A stretch of 64,000 bases of DNA from Branchinecta lynchi (taxonomy: Eukaryota > Arthropoda > Branchiopoda > Anostraca > Branchinectidae), in contig JAKZAP010000022.1 of assembly GCA_023053575.1 (NCBI GenBank), forward strand, positions 14,922,518 to 14,986,517. Direction: 5' to 3'. Position numbers and translations under genes: made by a program. The notes under the pieces are model-generated. The model saw only the letters and a program-made list of their open reading frames with translations. It was not told the DNA's origin and made no database searches. Shown here piece by piece: positions 54,969-64,000 of the stretch. The stretch's first letter is position 1, and each line of letters begins with the position of its first letter.

Positions 54969-56489
54969 CCCAGAGCAACATTTATTCAGCTGAGTCTATA
55001 CTTGCTTATTTCGGAAATGTTCATATTAAAGCCGCTATTTCGTTCAACTAGCGCATGTCCCGTTAAACCAAACAGAAGGCTCACAGTAACTAAAATGGAT
55101 GAATTTCCCGGGCGGACTTTTCAAAACATTGGGACCACGCAAACAGTTCTGGGACGAATGAAGTTGCGGGATAAGCAGGGACGTGTCAGATTTAATTTAT
55201 TTCAAAATATCAACACAAATCGTGGCTTGGGTCCAAATGCTGTGTTGTCTACGAAAGTCATTTAAGGGGAGCAGGGGGAGGGAGGCGGGAGAAGCTGCCC
55301 CTTGACTTTCCGAGGGTGATCAGGAGGCCAGAATTACCCATCTAAAGCCACTGTAAAACTTATTTGACAGGCCCGAAAACCGAATATATGCATGATGGCC
55401 GGATGGCTTTAATGTGCAAATAAATCATTCATTCATTCATTATACTCTTTATACAAAACCTATTTTTTTTACAAAAGTCTTAATAAATGTTTGCTTACTT
55501 TCCATACATATAATGTTAACCACTTAAGCATTTTCGGTCGCACCTGCGTAAGATTTACGTCAAATAATGTAAAAGGAGCCCGGGAAGACACCGTTGCCCC
55601 CCCCCCTTAAGATTCCGTGAAAGACGCCTCTGGCGATGCTATAGCCAAAGCCACTGGTAACGCAAGTAACTCAAAACTGTTGCAAAGCTAACAACGCCGT
55701 AATTTGCCGTTTGAAGGTGGAAGCAGTTGAGGAAGCAAAAAGCAACTGAGCAAAAGTGTAAAAAAAAAATTGTGAATCGCTGTATTTTTTTTGCTTTTTT
55801 TACCGACATCGAACAGGATGGGAAGAAGATCTAGCTCGGACCTCCAACTTTTTCTTTAATATAAAAAAAGAAAAAAATGCAGAAATTTTCCTGGGAAAGG
55901 ATGTAGTCAATAAAATAGCCAATTTGGCTCGTGGCTCGAAGCCAAAAGCCCAAGCAGCCCCAAAAAGCCCCACAGCTCGCATTAAACCAGGGCAGAATTG
56001 ATACCCCAAAACATATGCAAACAGTAATTTCGTCACTAACCGAATAAACTTCAATTTCAAGTTTCTTCACTAGAAGTGTCTCTAAAATGCAAATTTACTT
56101 AAAGTCAATAAAACGCTCAGTTCTTCTGTATTTGAGTCCATGTTTCAACGCTGGGAATTACCATTTTGAAGCTCTTATGAATGGAAGGACTCGAATCGAA
56201 GTGCCTTTCAAATCAAGGACAACATATCCGATTATGATGCGGTTGATTGGAGAGGGCTGGTGACAAAATTAATCAGAAATAGGCGAAGATTCACATTCTG
56301 TAGTTCTTTGTTCTGTTATTTGAAAGCTCATTATAGCGATTCATTTTGAGAAAATATTTCTAACTCGGAACTTGAAGTGCAAGCTCTCGCTGGCCAAATT
56401 CGTATTCCCACTCTCTCCTCCGGACTCTCGCTGAAAATATCCCCCCCCCCCCACCACCCCCGGGGTAAAAACTGGCACTATGGCCTGCC
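54969..56489. other. Unassigned, with LINE and hAT-like ends
   Basis: 55395-55440 ends GCAAATAAATC then (ATTC)n, a LINE tail. 55596-55626 has a C9 run then GACGCCTCTG, a family D-like end. C runs also lie at 56441. No gene. Confidence 0.4.
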
Positions 56490-56580
56490 GCAGTTTCAGT
56501 TTCAGTTTAGTTTATTCATAAAAAAATAAAAGACCATTAACTCTTTATGGCCCCACCATAAGGCCTAACATAAGGCCTGG
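56490..56580 (-). mobile_element. Retrotransposon tail with (CTGAAA)n
   Basis: Minus strand: CTTATGGTGGGGCCATAAAGAG, CTTTTATTTTTTTATGAATAAAC then (TGAAAC)n. The GGCC-containing stem before the signal follows the same plan as the other tails. Confidence 0.6.
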
Positions 56581-56933
56581 CAATGGGCGGGACTTATCCT
56601 TTCATGTAATCTTAAGGGAAACAAACCAAAGAAATCAACAAAAGAAAAAGAAGGAGGGAAAAAAAGAAGAAGAAGAAAAGAAGAATGAAGACATAACAAA
56701 CTGACAAGAAAAATCCATTAACGAACTATCTTTCATCAACAAAGCGCCCTTGCCGAATAAACCCAAAATCAACCCCGAATAAACCCAAATCAGTCCAGGG
56801 TTAAAAATAGTTGCTGTTCCTCGAAATCCAGTTTCAACCGGGTTCCGGCCCTAACAGCTATCAGTGATTACGCATGATGTTTACCCTATTACGACCGAAT
56901 AGCCAAGCTCGTCATACCATCTTTAGCCCAGTT
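56581..56933. other. Unassigned, purine-rich
   Basis: (GAA)-rich stretch near 56640-56690; nothing else seen. Confidence 0.35.
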
Positions 56934-56934
56934 C

Positions 56935-57019
<85 letters not shown>

Positions 57020-57050
57020 GTAGATAGATAGATAGACAGATAGACAGATA
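56934..57050. repeat. (GATA)n microsatellite
   Basis: About 28 GATA units with rare AATA or GACA variants. Confidence 0.95.
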
Positions 57051-57188
57051 AATCGCCAAAAGCTTGTCATGGCTCACGCCAGATTTGTTTGGTATCATCA
57101 TAGATACAATCCATGAACACACACATGGATCATACTAGTTTATGTATATACAACAATCATAAATAACTTTATAAATTTAATTAATAGC

Positions 57189-57434
57189 TCGGCTTAGAGT
57201 GAGTTTTCACCTTCCGGAATCTGGGTTCCCAGATTTTCCGAGTTTTTTTTTTTATTTCTTCTGCGATATTTAAAAACCCAGGATATCTGGAAGTTCAAAA
57301 GCCCCTTTTTCCCGGATTATTTTGATATACTTTTGAACCGGTTCATATTCCAGATACAATTTACAGAAGACGTCAAAGAATAATCTGGAAGCCCAGATTC
57401 CGGAAGTTCCGGAAAGTGAAGACCGGCTCTTACG
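57189..57434. mobile_element. Inverted-repeat MITE (~246 bp)
   Basis: Left end TTAGAGTGAGTTTTCACCTTCCGGAATCTGGG in pieces; reverse complement of the right end GTAAGAGCCGGTCTTCACTTTCCGG..TTCCGGAATCTGGGCTTCC. Central copies of CCAG.ATATCTGGAA and TATTCCAGATA add further inversions. No clear duplication. Confidence 0.65.
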
Positions 57435-59214
57435 CTTCGTTAAAAAGAAGGAAGAAAACTCTTAGTGCACCTCTGTTGGGCACATTTGATTGGCTGCAAC
57501 TTTTAAACCACGGTCAACCGTAGTTTTCTAGCTAATTCAGCAGGGTGTCTCCCTCCCTCCCCCCCCCCAGTAAGTATTTTAATGCAGTTTGGTTTGTTTT
57601 ATAATTTCCGATTTTTACTGGATCCCGCTCGTGATGAAGTTTTCTTGTTCTCATGCATATTTGGTCTGTTCTCGACATTTTACCGGATTCTGGGCGGATT
57701 ATTGTTATGAGGCAATCAGTAACAGGCAGGGGCGTAACTAAAAGGGGAGATAGGCCTCCCCCCCCACATGGTTTGAGAGAAAATCCGTGTTTAGCCCAGC
57801 ATATGCGTTTGTCGGCGCGGGGCGCCAGCAAAAGTATACAACATAGTCGGCACGATTTCACCCTAAATAGTCTGTGGGCATAAAGTCGTGACAAAAAATA
57901 TATATTGTCAAGATGTTTTCGTACAAAATCCTTTCCTAGTTATCGGATTCTGATTCGAAATCCAACTTGTCGGCTAAGATAAATAGAACGAATACTACGC
58001 TAAGCATGGAATTTGTTTCAGCTTTCTAATCAACCGATAAGAAGACGTTTGAAGAAATCCGTCGGGACGGTTTGCCCAAAATAAGCATTCGTCGGGCGTG
58101 ATGCGCCGACAAAACGATACCGAAGTTTCTGTCAAGAAAAACTTTCGGCAGAACAATTAGCTCCGCACAAAACCCTGTTCTGTCAACTCTGTTTAGTCAC
58201 TATATTCTGCTTCGACGCTCATCTTGTCGGAAACATAAATAGAAGTCCTATCTCCCCCCCCCCCCCCTCCACCCCACCCCAAGTGTCGTTATACAAAGTC
58301 TATCTTGGATTCTTGGCTCCTATCCCCCCCCCACCCCAAGTGTCGTTATACAAAGCCTATCTTGGGTTCTTGGCCTAAAGAATCGTTACGCAAAGGTGCA
58401 TTCGATAGAAACCGAGAAACAGACAGACAGACGGAAAGATGTAAACGATGTCATTGTATCCCTCACTTTCTTTGGGGATTTTCCTTTTGTATCGTCCGAA
58501 GAATTCGGAGAGGATAGAACGAGGGATGGAAATTGCGAAATCAGTGACGGACTAGATCAAGACTGCAGGGATGCACTAGCCTATTGGTCCTAGTTACTTT
58601 TAGGAACCTTGCCACACCGGATCAAACTAATATCGAATATAGAATACTAAAAATAGTTTTAGTATTCTAATATACTAAAAGTATTTCTCCCATATGGAGA
58701 AATTGAGTTTAACAGAATATTAGGTTGTCATCCTAAATGGACTTTTCAAGTAGTTTCTGATTCCTCAAATAGCTCCTCTACCTTGATTAACAATTTTATT
58801 ATTCAGATCTCTTCTCATCATTTTATTTATAAGAATCCTTTACTTTAATTTTTCTCACAAAGCCGATAATGTAAGCAGAGTTTCATTTCAGTCTTCATCA
58901 ACGTTATGAAAATGATAACAAAGAGGATTTGTACCTCTTCTATTTGCACAGTTATACTTTCTTGAATTGCATTCAGTGTGTGCGGATATGCAACTTTTGC
59001 GTCATCTAGCAGCCAAATTGCACACTACATAGTTTAGTGTCACCCGACTAGAGTGCCCGTCAGCTGTCACTGAGATTCTATCAGTTTGCAGAAAAGCATC
59101 CGTTTGATAAGGATGAAACAAATTACTTGCGTTTTTGCAGATACTTGGTATCTGATACCACGGTCTGAAGTAGTTTCCTCAATTATCGTTGTATCCGATG
59201 ACACGGTCAAACCC
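57435..59214. other. Unassigned, with scattered element ends
   Basis: 57727 begins CAGGGGCGTAACTAAAAGG, a hAT-like end followed by a C run. 58255 and 58326 carry C runs with the phrase CACCCCAAGTGTCGTTATACAAAG tandemly duplicated (~70 bp apart). 58400-58440 has a short CAGACAGACAGACGG array. No gene. Confidence 0.4.
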
Positions 59215-60210
59215 TCGGTCAAACCCCTGGTTCACACTCAGCGTTGCCACACCAAAAATATTTAGAGAGTGACTTTTGGCCCAAAACATGAGAGTGAATT
59301 AGGAGTGAAATTTATTTTCATGAAATGTTCACTTTGGTCGGAATCGCCTTGGCAAAGATGACACATCTTTATTTTAATCTGAAAACTTGAAATGGTCACT
59401 TCTGGTCGGAATCCCTGCCGCAAAAATTACACATTTGGTCATTTTCTGAAATATAGGGATTTGTATGTCCTACGTAGGACAAGAGTGACAAAAAAACAAA
59501 ATAGAGTGACAACTCACATTATCATGTGAGATGTGGCAATAATGTTCACACTGCTGCGATTTCGCGCAAAATTCTTCACCGCGCAATCGTTACGTTACTA
59601 GCCAAAATGTTTGGAGAGGGGGCAAGGCATTTACCGACTGGCTGGTTATTTTTACGGACTGTTTTTGCAGAGAAAACTACTGTTTTCAAGAAAAAACGAC
59701 AGTTTTGAAAGTCGACTGATTTTGAAGAAAACCGACTGTTGACAAAAAATCAACTGTTTTTCAGCAAAACAGACTGTTTTCATGAAACAAATCAACTGTT
59801 TTCGTGAAAAAAATCAACTGTTTTGTCGAAAGATCAAGGAATGCAACGATTCGGTTATTTTTTTACCAACTGGCCGACAACACTGAGGTGGGAGCCCCCC
59901 CCCCCCCCCCCCCGTCGTGACGCCCCTGCATGCGACATATGACACAAATCGTGCGACAAGCAACGCAGAACTTTGCCTTTTGTCGCAGTGTCGGATGCAC
60001 TTAAATATTTAAACTGATCCGACATAACGCATGCGATCTTGGGGGGAAACAAAAGAAAAAAAAACAAAGATTAGTTTATTTTCAGGACTAAAAATTGCTC
60101 TACTTTGTTCTGCAAAATATCTTCTGAATAAACTTGTATTAACCTGTTTGTATTAACCTGTTTCCCAGAATCATCAGAGGTCGTTTCCCCAAGGGCTTCT
60201 TCGTCCTTTT
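59215..60210. mobile_element. Family C region, copy 2, with nested insertions
   Basis: 59223 reads CCTGGTTCACACTCAGCG and 59541 reads GTTCACACTGCTGCGATTTCG, both family C ends. Between them 59241-59538 starts GTTGCCACACC and ends GATGTGGCAA (an inverted pair), apparently another insertion. 59929-60210 matches 40120-40300. Family D lies at 59594-59928. Confidence 0.6.
59594..59928. mobile_element. hAT-like element, family D copy 2
   Basis: Left GTTACTAGCCAAAATGTTTGG (first bases lost), right C16 then GTCGTGACGCCCCTG. The interior is a degenerate minisatellite of CGACTGTTTTC.TGAAAA units in the opposite orientation to the 60653 copy. Confidence 0.7.
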
Positions 60211-60464
60211 GTTGGCACTTGCGATGTGAGTGGATATTAGTATTTATTTTGAGACGACTTCAAGCCCAAATTTGGCAATTGTCGTTCTGCAAAACAACCG
60301 TAGTATCAGAAAAGTGCAAAAAACGAAAAAAGCAGATCAGTTACCATGGTATAGTCATTGAGATTTTGGAGGTGTAGATTTCTTCGGCGTATTTTTCAGA
60401 GGACATGGCTTATTTTTTTTACCACAATCTCGCAACACTGGCCCAGAGCTGCCACCAACAGTAA

Positions 60465-60565
60465 AAATGTACTTTATCTAGTAAAAAAAAAAAAAAATCT
60501 AGTAAATATAGAAGATCCAGTAAAATTCCTTTTAATCTAGTAAACAGCCTCCAGTTTCTAGTAAA
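60465..60565. repeat. ATCTAGTAAA minisatellite
   Basis: ATCTAGTAAA or TCTAGTAAA recurs about six times, with one A15 expansion. Single copies of the phrase return at 63785-63800. Confidence 0.7.
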
Positions 60566-60652
60566 GAAAATGGTCTAACCCAGAAGCTGTGTCATTTTTC
60601 ACAAATTATAAGGAAATGTACAGAGATATTAGGATCTTCTATTGCTCCTCAC

Positions 60653-60994
60653 CAGGGGCGTCATGACTGCGGGGGGATGGGGGGACGCCCCCCCAAAGCT
60701 GTCGGCCAGTCGGTAAAAAATAACCGAGTCGGCGCGAAGCGCCGCGATTTTTCGTCAAAACAGTTGATTTTTTCATGAAAACAGTCGGTTTTTCTAAATA
60801 TTGGTCGACTTTTCGTCAAAATAGTCGGTTTTTCTGAAAATCAGTGGATTTTTCCGAAAATCAGTCGATTTTTTTCAAAACTGTCATTTTTGTTGTTGAA
60901 AAAAGTCGTTGAAGAAACAGTCGGTAAAAATTACCAACCAGTAGGTCAATTCCTCGTCCCCCCCCCCCAAACATTTTGGCTAGTGACGCCTCTG
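60653..60994. mobile_element. hAT-like element, family D copy 3
   Basis: CAGGGGCGTCATGAC at the left, GGCTAGTGACGCCTCTG at the right. Flanks CTCCTCAC (60645-60652) and CTCCTCTC (60995-61002) match 7 of 8. The interior is a minisatellite of about 22-28-bp units (CAGTCGGTTTTTC.GAAAAT). No transposase. An 8-bp duplication supports hAT. Confidence 0.8.
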
Positions 60995-61205
60995 CTCCTC
61001 TCTCTCTGCAGATAGCCCCATACATTTGCAGAGGCCAGAGCGACAGTCCTAAACTTCGTCTGTTAACCGAATCAAGGGATTAGAGCTCTTTTACCATTGT
61101 GCTAGGTCTTTATCCCTGATGAAAATGAACGAACTAACTGTTTTCAGAAAAATCTTCTGGTTTTAACAGAATTTGACCTGTTTAAAGAAAACACGAATGT
61201 CCTTA

Positions 61206-62822
61206 CAACAAGAGCTGAAAGCTCATATGGCACTTGTCGGAACAGTTAGCATGTTTGTCAGTTGGTCCTCCTGCAGCTACCCCTCCCCCGATCAGACCCA
61301 CACCGGACTTGAAGAACATTTGAGACACTCGTTCTTGACACTTGTCAAGTTTCATGCACGTCCAATCACCCGTTCCTAAATTATGAATGCCACCGGATTC
61401 TGGATTCCTCATCCCTCTACTCCCCCCACGATGGTCGGATTGGGGAAGGGACTATTTTCAAGACAATATGTCCCTAATTGGCCTGCCAAGTTTCATAGTC
61501 CTAGCGCATCTGGAAGCACCCTAGTTCGAGTTCACAGGAATTCCGGGAAACCCCCTCCACTTCCCCCATCGTGACACGATCCGGTCCTGTTTCGTCAGGA
61601 ATGCATCTAGGGTTTACGCTTGCTCTTCCAACCAAGTTCAACTCCGATGCCTCGACTTTAAGCGATTCACGAGATTTCCGGTGCCCCCTCCAGCTCCCCC
61701 CCTCTCAGTGATCAGATCCGGTCCAGACTTGAAACTGAACATCCAAGACCCTTGTCCTTAATACTTACTAAGTTTCATACACGTCTGATCACCCATTCCA
61801 AAGTTGTGAATGTGACTGGATTCCGGATTCTCCACCCTTCTTCTCCCCCCAAGATGATCGGATCGGGGAAGGGACTGTTTTCAAGTCAATATGGTAGAAT
61901 TCCTAAAACGCCTGCCAAGTTTCATGGACCTAGCACATCTGGAAGTACCCTAACTCGAGATCACCGGAATTCCGGTAAACCCCCTCCAGCTCCCCCCACC
62001 TTGACACGATACAGCCCCCCCCCCCCCCCCTCCAGGTATCGTATCCGGTCCGGATTTGAGAAGGAACATCTGAGGCACCTGTTCTTGACACTTTTTAAGT
62101 TTCATGCACGTCCGATTACCCCTTCCAAAGTTATGCATGTTACTAATTTCCGGATTCCCCATCCCTCCACTCCCCCTACGATGGTCAGATTGGAGAAACG
62201 ACAATTCTTAAGGCAGTCTGTTCGGGTCCCTGATATGCCTACCAAATTTCATCGTCCTAGTACCAAACTCGCGGTATCACTGAATTCCCCCCTTCCAACT
62301 CCCCCCACAGTGCCCGAATCCGGTCCGGTTATGTCAATGATGTAGCTAGGATTTGTGCTTGTTCTTCCCACTAAGTTTCGTCCCGATCCCTCCACTCTAA
62401 GCGTTTCTTAAAATGTCCGGTTCCCCCTCCCGCTTCCCCCGAAAGTCACCGGATCCGGTCCGGATTTTAAGTGGGTCGTCTGAGGCACGAGATCTCTCCA
62501 AATATCAAATTTCATTGCTATCCGTCCACCCTTTCAAAAATACAAATTCCTCAAGATTCCGGATTCCCCCTCAGTCCACTCCCCGAAAGATGGTCGGATC
62601 GGGGAATTGACTATTTCCAACTTAATCATTTGGGGTCCCTGTTACGCCTGCCAAGTTTCACCGTCCTAGCTTATGTAGAAGTGCCCGAACTAGCAAAACC
62701 CGGATCGACCAACCGACAGACAGACCGACCGACCGACAGACCGACCAACCGACCGACCGACAGACCGACGGACGGACAGAAATTGCGATCGCTATATGCC
62801 ACTTGGCCGAAGGGTAGGTGCA
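61206..62822 (+). repeat. Family B element, copy 4
   Basis: Starts AAGAGCTGAAAGCTCATATG, ends CTATATGCCACTTGG with a decayed stem. GCCTGCCAAGTTTCA recurs at about 61480, 61910 and 62650, with a diverged copy at 62238. Ends with (ACCGACAG)n at 62700-62780. The ~200-codon proline-rich frames are by-products. Confidence 0.8.
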
Positions 62823-62829
62823 ATAAAAA

Positions 62830-63020
62830 TCGTGGCGCTTCGCGCCGATTCACATTTTCTTTACCGATTGGCAGACAATATTATGAGGAGACGCCCCCCC
62901 CCCCTCACCTCATTTGTGACGTTTCTGCTCTTTATGACCAAAGGTTCGTTCCAGCTCCTCTCAATAGTTACTTCGGAGTAACTACGTGTGACGTCACAAA
63001 TTAACTACTACCTGGAACGG
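62830..63020. repeat. Family D end and family I relative
   Basis: 62834-62927: GCGCTTCGCGCCGAT, a C12 run and TTTGTGACGTTTCTG resemble the right half of family D. 62950-63020: CGTTCCAGC, TAGTTACTTCGGAGTAACTA, a perfect TGACGTCA at 62989-62996 and CTGGAACGG resemble family I. Confidence 0.55.
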
Positions 63021-64000
63021 TCGAAGCTACTACGGGACGAGATAACGTGTGTTTCTTGAATGCAAGAAGAAAAGGGGACTGCGCGGGGAAGGATGAACAA
63101 AAAAGAATTGTTTGTTTTTTCTGGATAAGACCGGATTGATAATTATTTTGAAACAGATTCTTCAAGTCAGGAGAAGAGGAGCTAATGCTTCAGGCTTGTA
63201 AATGGAGCCGTGACATTGACTATGCCCGTTAATTCTTTGTCTCTGTTCCGCTTGTGTCTTTATAGTCGCTAAATCCTTATTTTAACATATCATTTTTTCC
63301 TAGCCGGAATCGCAACAGTCTTTCTTATTCCTTTCTTATCCCTATTCCTTTCTTAGTCTAGAACCCAATGATGTCATCATGTTTGATGAGAAGCCAAAGG
63401 CCAAGCACAGCTGATAATCACGCAATAATGTCCTGTTTACTTTAGCAATTACACCGTGTCTGACTTTGCTGCTCGAGTTCGCTTCTCAAGACGGCGCTTG
63501 GAAAGTGACAGTTAGCTAAAGACGGTCGGGTACTATCTTTACAAAAATTTACTTCAAAGTAATGCACTTCCTTGTGCTCCCCGTAACTTTTAGACAAGTT
63601 GGAACGCTGAAAGTAACTGGAAAGTAACTGAAAAGTAACTATGTAACTTCCGGGCCGAGCTGGAACGAACCCCAAGTCCGTGGTCGTTTTTTGATAATTT
63701 CTTTAGCCTACTGATCAGAAGTGTGACTCAAAACTCGTGCCTAAAAATTTAACTGTCTTTGAATGTGTTCAGTAAATTTTATTAGAATCTAGTAAAAAAA
63801 AAATCTCTCGATTCCAGGTAAATCAGTTTTTGGTCGAGTGGCAACATTGCATCAGCCACGCAAACAATTCAAAAGTTAAGTGCGGCGCGGAGGGTAAAAT
63901 ACTAAATGGAAGTCCAATCTCATTGTGATAGCTGTGAAGAATTAAGGAACCAACTTGGCTTGACCGAAAAGGATTTTTCCTCACCACCCAAGCCAAGGAA
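63021..64000. other. Unassigned sequence
   Basis: 63593-63665 has GTTGGAACGCTGAAAGTAACTGG-type text with three AAAGTAACT copies and CTGGAACG, again family I-like. Otherwise no gene is seen. Confidence 0.4.

Noticed and set aside
56889..57122. Ile/Tyr/Leu/Ser repeat protein
   Set aside because: Minus-strand translation of the GATA microsatellite.
61752..63004. Long proline- and serine-rich frames (up to ~197 codons)
   Set aside because: They run through family B paragraphs and poly-C tracts, shift frame between copies and have no domain; repeat by-products.

Overview
This window is non-coding-rich nuclear DNA from a metazoan, most likely an invertebrate. The evidence is a spliced nuclear-receptor gene with GT-AG introns, eukaryotic tRNA genes, many non-LTR retrotransposon 3' ends, and hAT-, piggyBac- and Tc1/mariner-like miniature transposons. 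I cannot name the species from sequence alone. There are no operons, ribosome binding sites or CRISPR arrays.

The only conventional protein gene I can support is on the minus strand at 4250-8103. Two exons encode the N-terminus and the complete two-finger DNA-binding domain of a COUP-TF (NR2F/seven-up type) orphan nuclear receptor. They are separated by a 3.3-kb intron. The ligand-binding-domain exons are not visible and must lie left of position 1. The true start codon is unresolved: the exon is open up to an in-frame stop at 8104-8106 with no ATG near it, so either Met at 7974/7950 or an unseen upstream exon starts the protein.

The two exons sit between two inverted copies of a composite element (about 685-3796 and 12519-17010). 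Its ends carry short perfect hairpins. The right arm was later invaded by two other repeats. RNA genes are tRNA-Val(AAC) at 12366 (-), two tRNA-Thr(TGT) genes at 18050 and 18455 (+) that travel in a repeated cassette with a 47-bp inverted repeat, a decayed third cassette near 24.8 kb, a tRNA-Asp(GTC) at 49162 with one extra T-arm base, and a tRNA-Ser-like relic at 24.5 kb.

Most of 20-63 kb is layered repeats, which I label A to I. Family A is a ~1.17-kb element made of ~135-bp internal units, with GGGATCCC palindromes at both ends. Family B is ~1-1.9 kb, with a stem-loop end and CCGACAGA-type arrays. Families C-E are inverted-repeat elements; D and E are hAT-like with poly-G tracts. F, G, H and I are dispersed repeats of unknown type. 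Non-LTR retrotransposon fragments of at least three families occur, usually only the C-terminus of the reverse transcriptase or the 3' tail. Several insertions can be ordered in time because undisturbed paralogous copies act as empty sites: a TTAA-flanked 415-bp element in family A, a LINE fragment with an 8-bp duplication in family A, and a 303-bp inverted-repeat element in family H.
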